A stretch of 64,000 bases of DNA. Origin: an uncultured Allomuricauda sp. GTDB taxonomy: Bacteria > Bacteroidota > Bacteroidia > Flavobacteriales > Flavobacteriaceae. The notes below the pieces were generated by a model. It worked only from the letters and a program-made list of their open reading frames with translations. It was not told the origin of the DNA and searched no databases. A program made the position numbers and the translations under genes. The stretch is from positions 496,001 through 560,000 of the forward strand of contig NZ_CANMOO010000001.1 in the NCBI RefSeq assembly GCF_947499585.1. The letters run 5' to 3'. Below, one piece after another: positions 8,757-19,700 of this stretch (positions are counted from its first letter, which is position 1; each line of letters begins with the position of its first letter).

Positions 8757-10697
8757 CTATTTGAATTTATAGCGAACAAAACCTTCCATAGCTTCATATT
8801 CCGCCATACCTAATTGATTATATTTTTTTGCTGTTTCCGTGTTGCGCTGCTCCGCACGTTGCCAAAACTCACGTTGATCATTTCCTGGAAACATAGCTGC
8901 ATCTTTTTGTGATTGGTGCTTAAAAATGGCGTTTTTCTTTCGTTCCATATCTTTTGGACCAACCGGTACTGCCATTTCCATATCTGCAATATCCCATTCT
9001 TGCCATGCACCACGGTACAACCAAAGGTAGCAATCATCAATCCAATCGGCTTTTTCTTGAACTAACCTATCTACTGCCTCATATATTATTTGAAGACATA
9101 CACGGTGCGTTCCATGCGGATCAGAAAGGTCGCCTGCAGCAAATATTTGATGTGGCTTTATTTTGTTCAAAAGATCATATGTTATTTGAACGTCTTCCTC
9201 CGAATGAGGTTTTTTCTTTACTGTACCAGTTTCATAAAATGGCAGATTCTGAAAATGAGCATTTTTTTCATTCACTCCACAATATCTACAAGCCGCCAGA
9301 GCTTCACCTTTTCTTATAAAACCTTTGATTTTTTGAATTTCTGGACTATCTACCTGTCCAGGAGATTTTGAACTCAAGAACTGTCGTGCATCCATCAATT
9401 TTTTCTCTAGTTCCTTATTGCCAGTTTGCACGTCTGTGGCAAAATCCAAAAACCGAATCACCTCATCATCAAAAACGGCAATATTTCCTGAAGTTTGGTA
9501 TGCCACGTGAACCTCATGACCTTGGTCAACCAAACGTAACAGTGTTCCGCCCATAGATATTACATCATCATCAGGATGCGGACTAAATATTAGCGAGCGC
9601 TTAGGATATGGGGCTTTTCTCTCGGGACGTTGACTGTCATCTGTATTTGGTTTACCTCCGGGCCACCCGGTAATAGTTCTTTGAAGTTCGTTGAAAACTT
9701 TAAGGTTTATATGTTCAGCCGAACCTATTTCTGCAACCAAACTCCCCATTCCGTGTTCATTGTAGTGCTCGTTGGTGAGTTTTAAAATTGCTTTGTTTAA
9801 TTTTTCAGAAAGCCATAAGGTGGCTTTTTTGATCAATTTGTCATTCCAATCACATTCACTTACTAGCCAAGGTGTATTGATCCGTGTTAGGGAAGATGCA
9901 GCTGCTGAGTCTAAAATGAACTCACAGTTCTCATGATGCTGTAGGAATGTAGCTGGAATACTCTCTCTGATTTTTCCTTCAACAGATTGTTCTATTATAC
10001 TTGCCTTGCCTTCGCCCCAAGCCATCAGAATTATTCTTTTAGCATCCATTATGGTTCCAACTCCCATGGTAATTGCTTTTTTTGGCACATTTTCAAGACC
10101 AAAGAAGTCACTAGCGGCATCTAATCTGGTTACCCTATCTAGACGTACTAAACGTGTTTTACTTTTCAGGGATGATCCTGGTTCATTGAAACCGATATGG
10201 CCTGTACGACCAATGCCCAATACTTGAATGTCAATGCCACCCGCTTGCTTGATTTTTTCTTCGTATGCATTACAAAAATCACGTACATCTTCTTTGTCCA
10301 GAGTTCCGTCAGGGATATGTATATTTTTCTTTTTGATGTCTATATGATCAAAAAGGTGCTCATTCATAAAACGAACATAACTATGTATAGAATCAGATTT
10401 CATTGGGTAGTATTCATCCAAATTGAAAGTGATTACATTTTTAAAGCTTAACCCTTCTTCTTTGTGAAATTTTGCCAAAAAATCATAGACTTTGGTAGGG
10501 GTAGACCCTGTTGCAAGCCCTAAAACAACATTTTTGCCTTGTTTTTGACGCTGTCTAATTAGTTGGGCAATTTCATTGGCTACCCAAAAAGAGGCGTCTT
10601 CGGAGTTGTTGTGTATGTGCGTCTCTATTTTCTCAAATTTTTTAGACTCCTCATCATAGGGGAAATCCATTGTTTCTGGTTTTGTTGCTTTTGACAT
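8757..10697 (-). CDS. nagB: NagB glucosamine-6-phosphate deaminase fused to a PIG-L/LmbE-type deacetylase
   Basis: 646 residues, over twice the size of single-domain NagB. Residues about 30-290 are NagB: phosphate-binding GLATGST (60-66), NLDEYY (92-97) and GIGRTGHIGFNEPGSS (161-176). This half converts glucosamine-6-phosphate to fructose-6-phosphate and ammonia in the cytoplasm. From about residue 366 a second domain opens with FSPHPDDDV (371-379), the metal-binding signature of PIG-L/LmbE N-acetylglucosamine deacetylases. The same fusion is common in Bacteroidota. With no nagA in view, the second domain may supply the deacetylation step; that is inference. Divergent from the second DeoR-family regulator. 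Confidence 0.93.
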   Translation of the reverse strand: MSKATKPETMDFPYDEESKKFEKIETHIHNNSEDASFWVANEIAQLIRQRQKQGKNVVLGLATGSTPTKVYDFLAKFHKEEGLSFKNVITFNLDEYYPMKSDSIHSYVRFMNEHLFDHIDIKKKNIHIPDGTLDKEDVRDFCNAYEEKIKQAGGIDIQVLGIGRTGHIGFNEPGSSLKSKTRLVRLDRVTRLDAASDFFGLENVPKKAITMGVGTIMDAKRIILMAWGEGKASIIEQSVEGKIRESIPATFLQHHENCEFILDSAAASSLTRINTPWLVSECDWNDKLIKKATLWLSEKLNKAILKLTNEHYNEHGMGSLVAEIGSAEHINLKVFNELQRTITGWPGGKPNTDDSQRPERKAPYPKRSLIFSPHPDDDVISMGGTLLRLVDQGHEVHVAYQTSGNIAVFDDEVIRFLDFATDVQTGNKELEKKLMDARQFLSSKSPGQVDSPEIQKIKGFIRKGEALAACRYCGVNEKNAHFQNLPFYETGTVKKKPHSEEDVQITYDLLNKIKPHQIFAAGDLSDPHGTHRVCLQIIYEAVDRLVQEKADWIDDCYLWLYRGAWQEWDIADMEMAVPVGPKDMERKKNAIFKHQSQKDAAMFPGNDQREFWQRAEQRNTETAKKYNQLGMAEYEAMEGFVRYKFK

Positions 10698-10724
10698 AGG
10701 TGAACAGTTTTAACTTCTAGATGA

Positions 10725-10732
10725 CAAATGTA
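10725..10732 (-). promoter_or_regulatory. -7 box of nagB
   Basis: Minus-strand TACATTTG matches TAnnTTTG and is identical to the box before regulator 1. It lies 27 nt upstream of the nagB ATG. The DeoR-type motif at 10755-10770 sits about 23 nt further upstream. Confidence 0.5.
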
Positions 10733-10754
10733 TTAAAAAAAAAGGTATTTGCTG

Positions 10755-10770
10755 TTTTTTGCAGTAGTTA
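10755..10770. promoter_or_regulatory. Candidate DeoR-family operator in the nagB/regulator 2 intergenic region
   Basis: TTTTTTGCAGTAGTTA differs at few positions from TTTTTTGCATTATTTT at 7915-7930. Position upstream of the nagB -7 box fits a regulatory site. Confidence 0.5.
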
Positions 10771-10851
10771 ATGCAATTATATGCCATAATTAACCTTTTA
10801 ATAACATTTTATAAATAAAAACTGAATAAAATGGCATGGTGAATATTTTCA

Positions 10852-10859
10852 TATATTTG
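10852..10859 (+). promoter_or_regulatory. -7 box of regulator 2-murQ
   Basis: TATATTTG matches TAnnTTTG, 31 nt before the ATG at 10891. No clear -33 element. Confidence 0.5.
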
Positions 10860-10890
10860 CCCAGACAAGCACTGTATTAATGTGTCTTTT

Positions 10891-11640
10891 ATGTTGAAAG
10901 AAGAACGACAACATGTTATTTTGAATGAAGTGGCACTACATAATAAGGTGCTTTTGACTGATATTGCTGAAATGTTGGATGTCTCTATAGACACAATTAG
11001 GAGAGATGTAAAGGAACTTGACAATGAAAATAAGCTTCGCAAAGTGCATGGTGGAGCAGTTTCTTTAGGTTTTACCAACGCAACGGTTAGAAATACCAAC
11101 ATTTATGCCCTTGAAGAAAAAAAGAAGATTGCAGAAAAGGCTGTTATGATGCTTAAGGAAGGTGGAGTGGTATTTATAGATGGGGGTACTACTTGTCTTG
11201 AATTAACCAGACAAATACCTGAGAATATTAAATTGACTTGTTTTACGATGAGCCTGCCCGTGGCAATGGAGTTATTGGCAAAGCCCAACGTAAAAGTTAT
11301 TTTCATTGGTGGTGAAATTTCACCAGACTCGCAAATATCTATCGGTCCAAGTACTATTCGTCAATTATCTGAAATAAGAGTGGATTATAGTTTTATAGGG
11401 ACTGGTTATGTTGATTCCCTGTTTGGGCTCACTGAATTTGATTGGGATATTGTGCAAGTTAAAAAGGCAGTAATCAAGGCTTCCAAAAAAACTGTACTTT
11501 TGTCGATATCCGAAAAATTAAATTCCCAACACCGATATAAAACTTGCGATATTAATGCGATTAATACGATGATAACGGAATTGGATCCTAACAACAATCT
11601 TTTAAACCTCTTTAGAAACCAAGAGATTCATCTTTTGTAA
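10891..11640 (+). CDS. DeoR-family transcriptional regulator 2
   Basis: About 249 residues from the ATG at 10891; a GTG at 10882 would add three. The ATG start aligns with the paralogue at 7973 (both open MLKEER). It has the DeoR winged helix (LLTDIAEMLDVSIDTIRRD, then KLRKVHGGA) and a sensor domain with FIDGGTTCLE. Its TAA overlaps the murQ ATG by one base (TAATG), so the two are co-translated. This makes N-acetylmuramic acid 6-phosphate or glucosamine-6-phosphate a likely effector. Divergent from nagB. Confidence 0.92.
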   Translation: MLKEERQHVILNEVALHNKVLLTDIAEMLDVSIDTIRRDVKELDNENKLRKVHGGAVSLGFTNATVRNTNIYALEEKKKIAEKAVMMLKEGGVVFIDGGTTCLELTRQIPENIKLTCFTMSLPVAMELLAKPNVKVIFIGGEISPDSQISIGPSTIRQLSEIRVDYSFIGTGYVDSLFGLTEFDWDIVQVKKAVIKASKKTVLLSISEKLNSQHRYKTCDINAINTMITELDPNNNLLNLFRNQEIHLL

Positions 11641-12455
11641 TGGATATGAATTATAAGAAAATTACAGAGAATCCTTCAAATTATGACAATTTGGAGCAAA
11701 TGGACACCAGTACCATTTTAGAAAGCATCAATAAAGAAGACAAAAAAATAGCAGAATCCGTTGCACTGGTCATTCCGCAAATAACAAAACTTGTGGATTT
11801 AGTAGCTGAACGTTTTCTAAAAGGAGGACGACTATTTTATATTGGAGCTGGTACAAGTGGTCGTCTGGGAATTTTAGATGCTTCTGAAATACCACCAACC
11901 TATGGTATGCCATATAATAGGGTAATTGGTTTAATTGCAGGTGGTGATGCAGCCATAAGAAAGGCGGTAGAGTTTGCTGAGGACAGTACCCTCCAAGCAT
12001 GGAAAGATCTAAATCAGTTTGATGTAAATGAAAAAGATGTTGTAATTGGTATTGCTGCATCCGGAACTACGCCATATGTGTTGGGTGGAATAAGGGACGC
12101 CAAGGAAAATGGACTACTAACTGCGGGTATCACCAATAACCCAGGTTCCCCTTTAGCTATGGAATCAGATATCCCTATAGAAATTGAAGTAGGTCCCGAA
12201 TTTGTTACTGGAAGTACTCGTATGAAAAGTGGTACTAGTCAAAAACTTGTTTTAAACATGATTTCTACTGCCTTAATGGTGAAGATTGGAAGGGTCAAAG
12301 GAAACAAGATGGTCAATATGCAATTGAGCAATACCAAGTTGGTAGATCGCGGCACACGATATTTGGTGGAAGAACTTGGATTGGACTACAACGACGCAGA
12401 GAAAGCGCTTAAAAAATACGGTTCTGTAAAACGTGCAATAGAAGAAATGAAGTAG
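11640..12455 (+). CDS. murQ: N-acetylmuramic acid 6-phosphate etherase
   Basis: 271 residues, slightly shorter than E. coli MurQ. The SIS-domain phosphosugar loop GAGTSGRLG is at 69-77, the catalytic-type glutamate lies in DASE (Glu83), and a second conserved acidic stretch EFAED (111-115, Glu114) matches the E. coli active-site pair. It removes the D-lactyl ether from MurNAc-6-phosphate to give GlcNAc-6-phosphate in cell-wall recycling. It is coupled to regulator 2. No MurNAc kinase (MurK) or AnmK is visible in the window, so the phosphorylated substrate must come from elsewhere. Confidence 0.95.
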   Translation: MDMNYKKITENPSNYDNLEQMDTSTILESINKEDKKIAESVALVIPQITKLVDLVAERFLKGGRLFYIGAGTSGRLGILDASEIPPTYGMPYNRVIGLIAGGDAAIRKAVEFAEDSTLQAWKDLNQFDVNEKDVVIGIAASGTTPYVLGGIRDAKENGLLTAGITNNPGSPLAMESDIPIEIEVGPEFVTGSTRMKSGTSQKLVLNMISTALMVKIGRVKGNKMVNMQLSNTKLVDRGTRYLVEELGLDYNDAEKALKKYGSVKRAIEEMK

Positions 12456-12471
12456 TTCTTTGTATGCTTGA

Positions 12472-13593
12472 CTACTTTTTGGGCATCAATCTATAAATTC
12501 CTTTTCCTTCAATTCCTACATAAATAAAACCATCTGGTGCTTGGCGAACACTTCTAAGTCGTCCCATGCCATCTAATAATTTTTCACGGTATACTACTTT
12601 GTTGTTTTCAATAACTAATCGTTCTAAATATTGAAAAGCTAAGGAACCCACAAGCAGATTTCCTTTCCAATTTGGATATTTTTCAGAAGTGACAAAAGTC
12701 ATTCCGCAAGGAGCAATGGAAGGTGTCCATTGGTAAACGGGTTGTTCCATACCGGTTTTTGAAGTTTTATCGGTAATTTTTGTGCCACTGTAATTGATTC
12801 CATAAGTGATTATAGGCCATCCATAGTTTTTTCCTTTTTGTACAATGTTAATTTCATCACCCCCTCTAGGTCCATGCTCATGTTCCCATAATTGCCCAGT
12901 TTCATAATGTTTTACTAGACCTTGTGGATTTCGGTGACCATAACTGTATACTGCAGTTTTAGCACCTGATTGACTTACAAAAGGATTGTCTTTGGGAATT
13001 CGTCCATCATCATGGATTCTATATATTTTTCCTCCATCTTTGGTAATATCTTGAGGATTTACGTCTCTATTGCCTCTGTCGCCAACAGAAAAGTATAGGA
13101 ATCCATCATCATCAAATTCTAATCGAGAGCCAAAATGCTGCCCTTTTGTTGTATTTGGTTCCGCTTTGTAGAGTAATTGCTTTTCAATAAGCGAGTTTTT
13201 AGATAGCTTGGCCCGCATTATTGTCGTATTTCCTCCCTTACTACTGCCATTTGAGGAAGCATAGGACAGGTAAAGCCATCCATTTTCTTCATAATCGGGA
13301 TGTAATTTAATATCTAAAAGCCCTCCTTGTCCCCGTAAATATACTTTAGGAACATTGTCTATTTCCGTGGTTTTTCCACTTTTATAAAGAAGAAGTTTTC
13401 CTGCCTTTTCTGTTATTAAAATACCCCCATTTGGAAGAAATACCATACCCCAGGGGTTTTGAATACCCGAAACTACGAGTTCAGCAGTAAAATCAACATG
13501 TTTGGGAAGATTTATGCTCTTATCAGAATTTTGAGCACAAGATGAAGTGAGCATTACAACGAAAAAATAAGGAAGGATCGCACTTTTTTTCAT
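12472..13593 (-). CDS. PQQ-dependent aldose dehydrogenase-like lipoprotein
   Basis: 373 residues with a lipoprotein signal (MLTSSCAQN, Cys about residue 20). It contains NPWGMVFLPNGGILITEK, GQHFGSRLEFDDDG, SYGHRNPQGL and EHGPRGGDEINIV, segments of the soluble glucose/sorbosone dehydrogenase (GSDH, YliI/Asd-like) six-bladed propeller that uses PQQ and calcium. It probably oxidises sugars at the cell surface or in the periplasm. Convergent with murQ with 16 nt between, no clear terminator. Its link to amino-sugar recycling is unproven. Confidence 0.87.
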   Translation of the reverse strand: MKKSAILPYFFVVMLTSSCAQNSDKSINLPKHVDFTAELVVSGIQNPWGMVFLPNGGILITEKAGKLLLYKSGKTTEIDNVPKVYLRGQGGLLDIKLHPDYEENGWLYLSYASSNGSSKGGNTTIMRAKLSKNSLIEKQLLYKAEPNTTKGQHFGSRLEFDDDGFLYFSVGDRGNRDVNPQDITKDGGKIYRIHDDGRIPKDNPFVSQSGAKTAVYSYGHRNPQGLVKHYETGQLWEHEHGPRGGDEINIVQKGKNYGWPIITYGINYSGTKITDKTSKTGMEQPVYQWTPSIAPCGMTFVTSEKYPNWKGNLLVGSLAFQYLERLVIENNKVVYREKLLDGMGRLRSVRQAPDGFIYVGIEGKGIYRLMPKK

Positions 13594-13739
13594 AATTTAA
13601 CGTTGAAATAAAAGAATTTATAGACGAACTACGGCTTTTTATAGTCGAAAGATAAAAGAAATATATAAGTTTAGATAATTACAATCATAGAATATAAGGT
13701 CCCAAATCCGAAGTATTCTACCATAACAAGACTTAACCT

Positions 13740-16700
13740 ATGCTTCCTCAAAAAACAAGGCATTTGCTATATGCCGTGTTGTTGGTATTTATATCAATAT
13801 TTTGTTCCACGGTACTAGCGAAAACAGAGGTCAAAACGATACTAACAAAAATAGTATCTGCCGTTTCAGAACCAAGTACTGAAAAGACTTCGTCGGTTTC
13901 CAAAATTGATGATTCAGCAGCTAAAGCAGATGTATTTCTTTCTGCTAGTAGCAGCATGTTCATGACCATTATCCAAGGGACTAATGAAGAAGTGGTCTGT
14001 CCTAACGATGGTAGTACCTTGGCAAAATTCTTCCTATGCGGTACCAGTGATATTAGAACATTGACATTAAGCCAATCTGGCAGCAGCTATGAATGGCAGA
14101 AATTAGATCCAAATACCTGTGCTCCAACGGTAGTAGATGATTGCCCAACTATTAATGGTGCATGTACATGGAATACTGTAGGGACTGGAGCTACTTATAG
14201 CCTTGATTCCGCTGGTGAATTTAGGGTTAGAGTTGATTCTGGTCAGTTTTTTTATTTTAAGTCTACTTTAAACCCATTAAATCCACAGCTGATCAAAGAA
14301 GATATTATATGTGGAAATCCAGGTAGGGTAGAGGTAACCAATGTACCTGCGGGTTACGAGTATAGTTTAAATAATTCTGGAGGACCGTACCAAGACGACC
14401 CATTTTTTGATGTTACCACTCCAGGTAACTATATGGTTTGGGTGCGTTTAAAAAATGTTTCTGCAAGTGCGTGTTTGTTCCCTTCGAATACTGTTAATAT
14501 TCAAAATTTGGATATCACTGTAGATGTAACTGCCAATGATATTTTATGTAGTAGCGAGTTGGGTAGTATAGATGTTCAAGTTTCTGGAGTTCCAGGTTTT
14601 TATACGTATCGTTTGATAAAAAATGGAGTAACCGTAGATACCTTTGGACCAAATGGATTGGACGCCTATACGTTTGCCAATGTAAGCCCAGGAGCATATA
14701 GTATTAGAGTAGATACCAATGATTGCTCAGAAACCACAACTACAGATACGGGTGGTGCTACCATTGAAATTGGAAATGGAATAAGTCCTTTGGATGTGGT
14801 GGCCACAGCTTCTGCCAGTTTTGGTTGTGGAGCTGCTTCTGTTGATGTGGATTTAACGACTACAGGAGGTACGGCACCCTATCGTTTCAGTGTAGACGGC
14901 GGGGCATTTGGTTCAACCTATACGAGCACCACATCATTTACAGTAACAACTGCCGCAACCTATGCTATTTTGGTAGAAGATGCCAATGGTTGCCAAAGAA
15001 CTGCTTCTGTAAACGTTCCAGATATTCCACCACCAATTTTTAATATTACTGAAGAAGATGCCAATTGCGGGGGATCCAACAATGGTAGAATTACCGTAAA
15101 TGTCACCAGCGGATTTGGATATGAGATAGAATATAGTAACGATAATGGTGCTAGCTATCAAACAAGTAATGTGTTTTCCAATTTGGCTCCAGGTACTTAT
15201 GATATTGTTTTACGATATGAACAAGACTCTTTTACTTGTACTACAACCCCAATTGTTGGAACCATAGGGACGCCGTCAAATATCAGCGCAACTGCAACCC
15301 CAGATTCAGTACCTACTTGTACAAATGAAAACGGAGGTCAGATTACTATTTCTGGAGTTTCAGGAGGAACAGCTCCCTATGAATATAGTGTTGGAGCTGG
15401 ATTTGGCACAAATCCAGTTTTCTCAAACCTGGGAGTAGGAAGCTATACTCCTTTGGTTAGAGATGCAAATGGGTGTGTTCAGCCATTACCAGATATCGTT
15501 TTTAATACGCTTGACAAACCAACTGATATAGCGTTTACTATCTCTAGTTTGGATTGTATCACAACAACAGCTACCGTAGGGCTTGTGATTACAGGTGGAA
15601 CGGGACCATACAATTATGAAATTATAGCCCCAGCTGCTAGTGCAGTCAATAATGGAACAACAAGCACATTTGGAGGTTTAGGATTAGGAACATATACTTT
15701 TAGGGTAACTGATAATGAAGGATGCTCGTATGATGAAAACTATGCTATCACGGATATCAGTTCAATTGGTGTTCAAGCGCAACAAACAAGAGTTGTTACC
15801 TGTGTTGGTGATTCCGATGGAGAAGGTCGTTTTTTAGTAGATGGCTTTAATACTACCTATAGTTACGATATAGATGGAGGAACATTAATTACGGGCCAAA
15901 ACAGTGGTATTATACCACTAACAGGATTGGCCGCAGGAAGCTATCTAATTTCAGTTACAGATGAAGATACCAATTGTACGGACACTTCTACTCTTGTGAT
16001 TGAAGAGCCTTCAATAGCTTTTGCCATTTCTGGATTGGACGTGACCGATATGAGTTGTCAAAATGGAAATATTGGTGCTGTTAGAATAAATACTGTCGGA
16101 GGTTGGGGAGGTAATAGATATACATTAACACAACCGGATAGCTCCACTAGAGGGCCGAAAAATGGAAGTGTTTTCTCTAATCTTTCCCAAGATGGACTAT
16201 ATCAAGTAAGTGTAACAGATGCTAACGGTTGTACCGTAACAGATAGTTTTACATTAACCATTTTGCAAGCCCCAACATTGACATTAGATGTTGGAGCTTC
16301 AGACTTTTGCTATGATAACTTTACAGCAGCTACCCTAGTGGTCAATGCTACCTTAGGTGCTGCACCGTATCAATATAGGATCAATGGTGGAGCATTGGGT
16401 GCAAGTAATAGTTTTTCTGGACTTACTCCAGGAAACTATAGTATAGAAGTAGTGGATGCAAATGATTGTAGAGATACAGTTACAGCCACTATTGAACCTC
16501 AAGTAACTGCACTTGCTACAACTATTCAAGAACTAGATTGTGCTGGTCCTCCTGCACAAATTCAAGTGAATATCAGTAACGGATATACTTCTGGTGGAAA
16601 CTATGATATTTACGAGGTGCAGATTAATGGCGGAGGCTATTCATCAGATAACAATAACATTACAGGGAATTCCTTTGTATATAGCATACCTAACGATGGT

Positions 16701-19700
16701 TCAATTATTTCGGATACAACATATCAATTTTTAATTACGGATAGTCAAGGGTGTACCACAGAATCAAATATTGTAACCATAACACCTCCTGAAACCATAG
16801 CAGGCTCAGTGGTTGGAACTGATACACAATGTGGTGATGCAACTAGCGGAATTGTTGAAGTGATAGCTGATACTTCTCAAGGAGTTCCACCATATGAGTA
16901 TAGTAATGATAACGGAGCGACTTTTAGTTCCCAAAATATTTTCTCTGGTTATGGTCCCGGAAATCACGGAGGATTTATGGTTAGAGATAGTAGAGGTTGT
17001 GTAAGTCCGGCTTATAATGTCACTATTGCAGCAAGTGCTGCACTTAATGCTGCATCAACCCCGAGCCCTGCAGTATGTTCATCTGGACCTATTGTAGGTT
17101 CTATTGCTACCTCTCTATCTAATGGGGTTGCACCGTTTGATTATGTTCTATTGGACGTGAACGGAACATTGGTAGCTTCTTCAATGGGTACCGCCAGTAC
17201 TATCGCTAACTTTCCAAATCTACCTGTTGGTAATTACACTGTAGTAACTACAGATGCTCAAGGATGTGAGGATAGAGATGATATTGTTATTGACCAAAAT
17301 ACATTGGATTTAACTCCTTTGGATACACCACCTGCACTATGTTCAGATACTTTGTTTCCATACAGGGTTCAAGCCAGTGGAGGTACAGCGCCTTACGAAT
17401 TTAGATTGGTGGGTGACCCAACATTTCAGTTGGGTACGGGTGTAAATAACGATATTTTTGATGTTACTGGTCTCGTGGTCCCAAATGTGACTTACTTTGT
17501 CGAAGTCATGGATGCAAATGGCTGTACTTATATTGAAGAGATAGATTTCTTGACAGCACCGAGTCCTGTAACTGTCACCGCTACATCAACTACAGCTTCT
17601 TGTAATGTCGCAGGAAGTGGTGGAATTGATTATGAAGTTTCAGGAATTCCTGCAAATCCAGGAAATTTTACGGTAACCCTTCAAAATACAGATACTGGAG
17701 CTATAGAGGCAGGGCCTGATTCTTATACTAACGAGCCTATCCCGTTCAATGATACGTTTACAGGGTTAGCGCCTGGCAACTATCAAATCATAGTTACGGA
17801 TACCGATTCAGGGTGTAGTGCGAGTACACTTGTTTTTATTGGATTTAGCTCGCCTTCCATTGTTATTGACAATAATGTTGAGGCTACTTGTAATACGGGA
17901 GCTCTTATTACGGTAAGAGGATTTGGTGGAACCGCACCGTTTGAATATGCTTATGTTCCAAATGGCGATCCTGCACCTACGGTCTTTGTTGCGGACACTA
18001 CATTTGAAATACCAGGACCTTATCCTTCAGATTATGATTTTTATGTTAGGGACGCTAACGGATGTACTGCCCTGACTACGGCTACAATAACGCAAGAAGC
18101 AGGAATTCCTGCGCCTGCAATAGATGTTACCAATCAATGTACTGCGACAAGTGGATACCTAATTGATGTAACCGCCCCTATATCAACAGGTTCAGGTCTA
18201 CCAGAAGAGACATTTATGTACGACATTGGAAGCGGTTTTCAGAGCAGTGTCAACTTTGTAGTTCCAAATCCAGGAAGTTATGTGATTACAATACGAGATG
18301 GTAATGGGTGTACGGATACTATTGCTGCAGATGTCTTTGATTTCTTTGCTATTACTGCTGATGCCACCTCTTTCCCAACCTGTAATGCAGGTGATGGTGA
18401 AATAACGGTAAACACTACTGGAGGTAGTGGTAATTTTGAATATCAATTGCGAGATGCTGGGACATTGGCCAATATAGGACCTGCTCAAGGCTCAAATACA
18501 TTCACCGGCGTATTGCCAGGAGATTATAACATTTTAGTTACGGATTTAAGTTCCAATACAGCGCCATTATGTTCAGATGAAGCGGTTGTAAATGTATCCA
18601 CAGTTAATACGCCCGTTATCACGGCAACACCAAGTACAGACATTACTTGTAATGGTGCAGATAACGGTACTATTGTGGTGGAACTTCAACCTGGAAGTGA
18701 TACAGATACCCCATTAAGTTATATTCTATATGATGGTGCCAGTGCAACTGTTATGGCAGGGCCTCAACCATCTCCAGTATTCGATAATCTAACCCCAAAT
18801 ACGTATCAAGTAGAAGTGGTTTCGGATAGAGGTTGTGCAGATCGTTCTGGTAATGTTTTAATTGATGAGCCATCACTCTTGCTAGTAAATGCCATCAATA
18901 CGGAGTTTAGTTGTAACCCTTCCAGTAACCAGTTTAGTACTGCTACGATTACTATTTTTACTGACACGAATGGAGATGGTTCAGGTGCAGCTACCGGAAC
19001 AGGCCCATATACGTATAGTATGAATGACGGTACCCCACAATTTGATGGTACCAACTTCCAAACAAGCAATACTTTTGAAGTTATTGACAATGGAGCAAAT
19101 CAGAGCATAATTCTTACCGCTAGAGATCAGAATGGTTGTGAAGAGATGTCCAATGTGAATATTAACACACCTACCGATATCACGTTCAGTTATAGTGTAA
19201 GTCAAATTACTTGTGATGCTTCAGGTGGCGGAGCAAGTCCTGGATCTATTACCATTATTGTTAATGAAGGTGCAGGAAATTATGAAGTGGAAATTTTGCC
19301 TTTAGGCTCAGAACCAGCTAGAAGTTCTTCTGGTACAGATCAAGTGGTTTGGCCTATTTCAACACCCGGTGATTACATTTTTGCAGTCACTGATGTTGGC
19401 AACGGTGGTTGTTCATATTTGACAGCTACAGTCAATATGCCAGAGTATAACAACATTGAGGCTGTAATTGCTGAGGTAAGGCCCGTAACTTGTTTTAATG
19501 GCAATGATGGAGAAATAAGTTTGGAAATCAATAATTATAGTGGAGCATACAATTATGAGGTTTTCTCAAGAGATAACTCGGGTGTTGAAACTTCAACAGG
19601 TGTAACAGGAAGCTTTGATACCAATGCGCCAATTAATAGTCCAGAAATTATTACAGGGCTACCGGCAGGTAATCTTATTGTATATGTAGAAGCTTTGGAT

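Noticed and set aside
8954..10451. Plus-strand frames antisense to nagB
   Set aside because: Overlap a well-supported gene with strong NagB and PIG-L motifs; no domain content of their own.
10698..10881. GlmS-type ribozyme or other riboswitch in the nagB leader
   Set aside because: The leader is short and AT-rich, with no conserved ribozyme or aptamer core that I can recognise.
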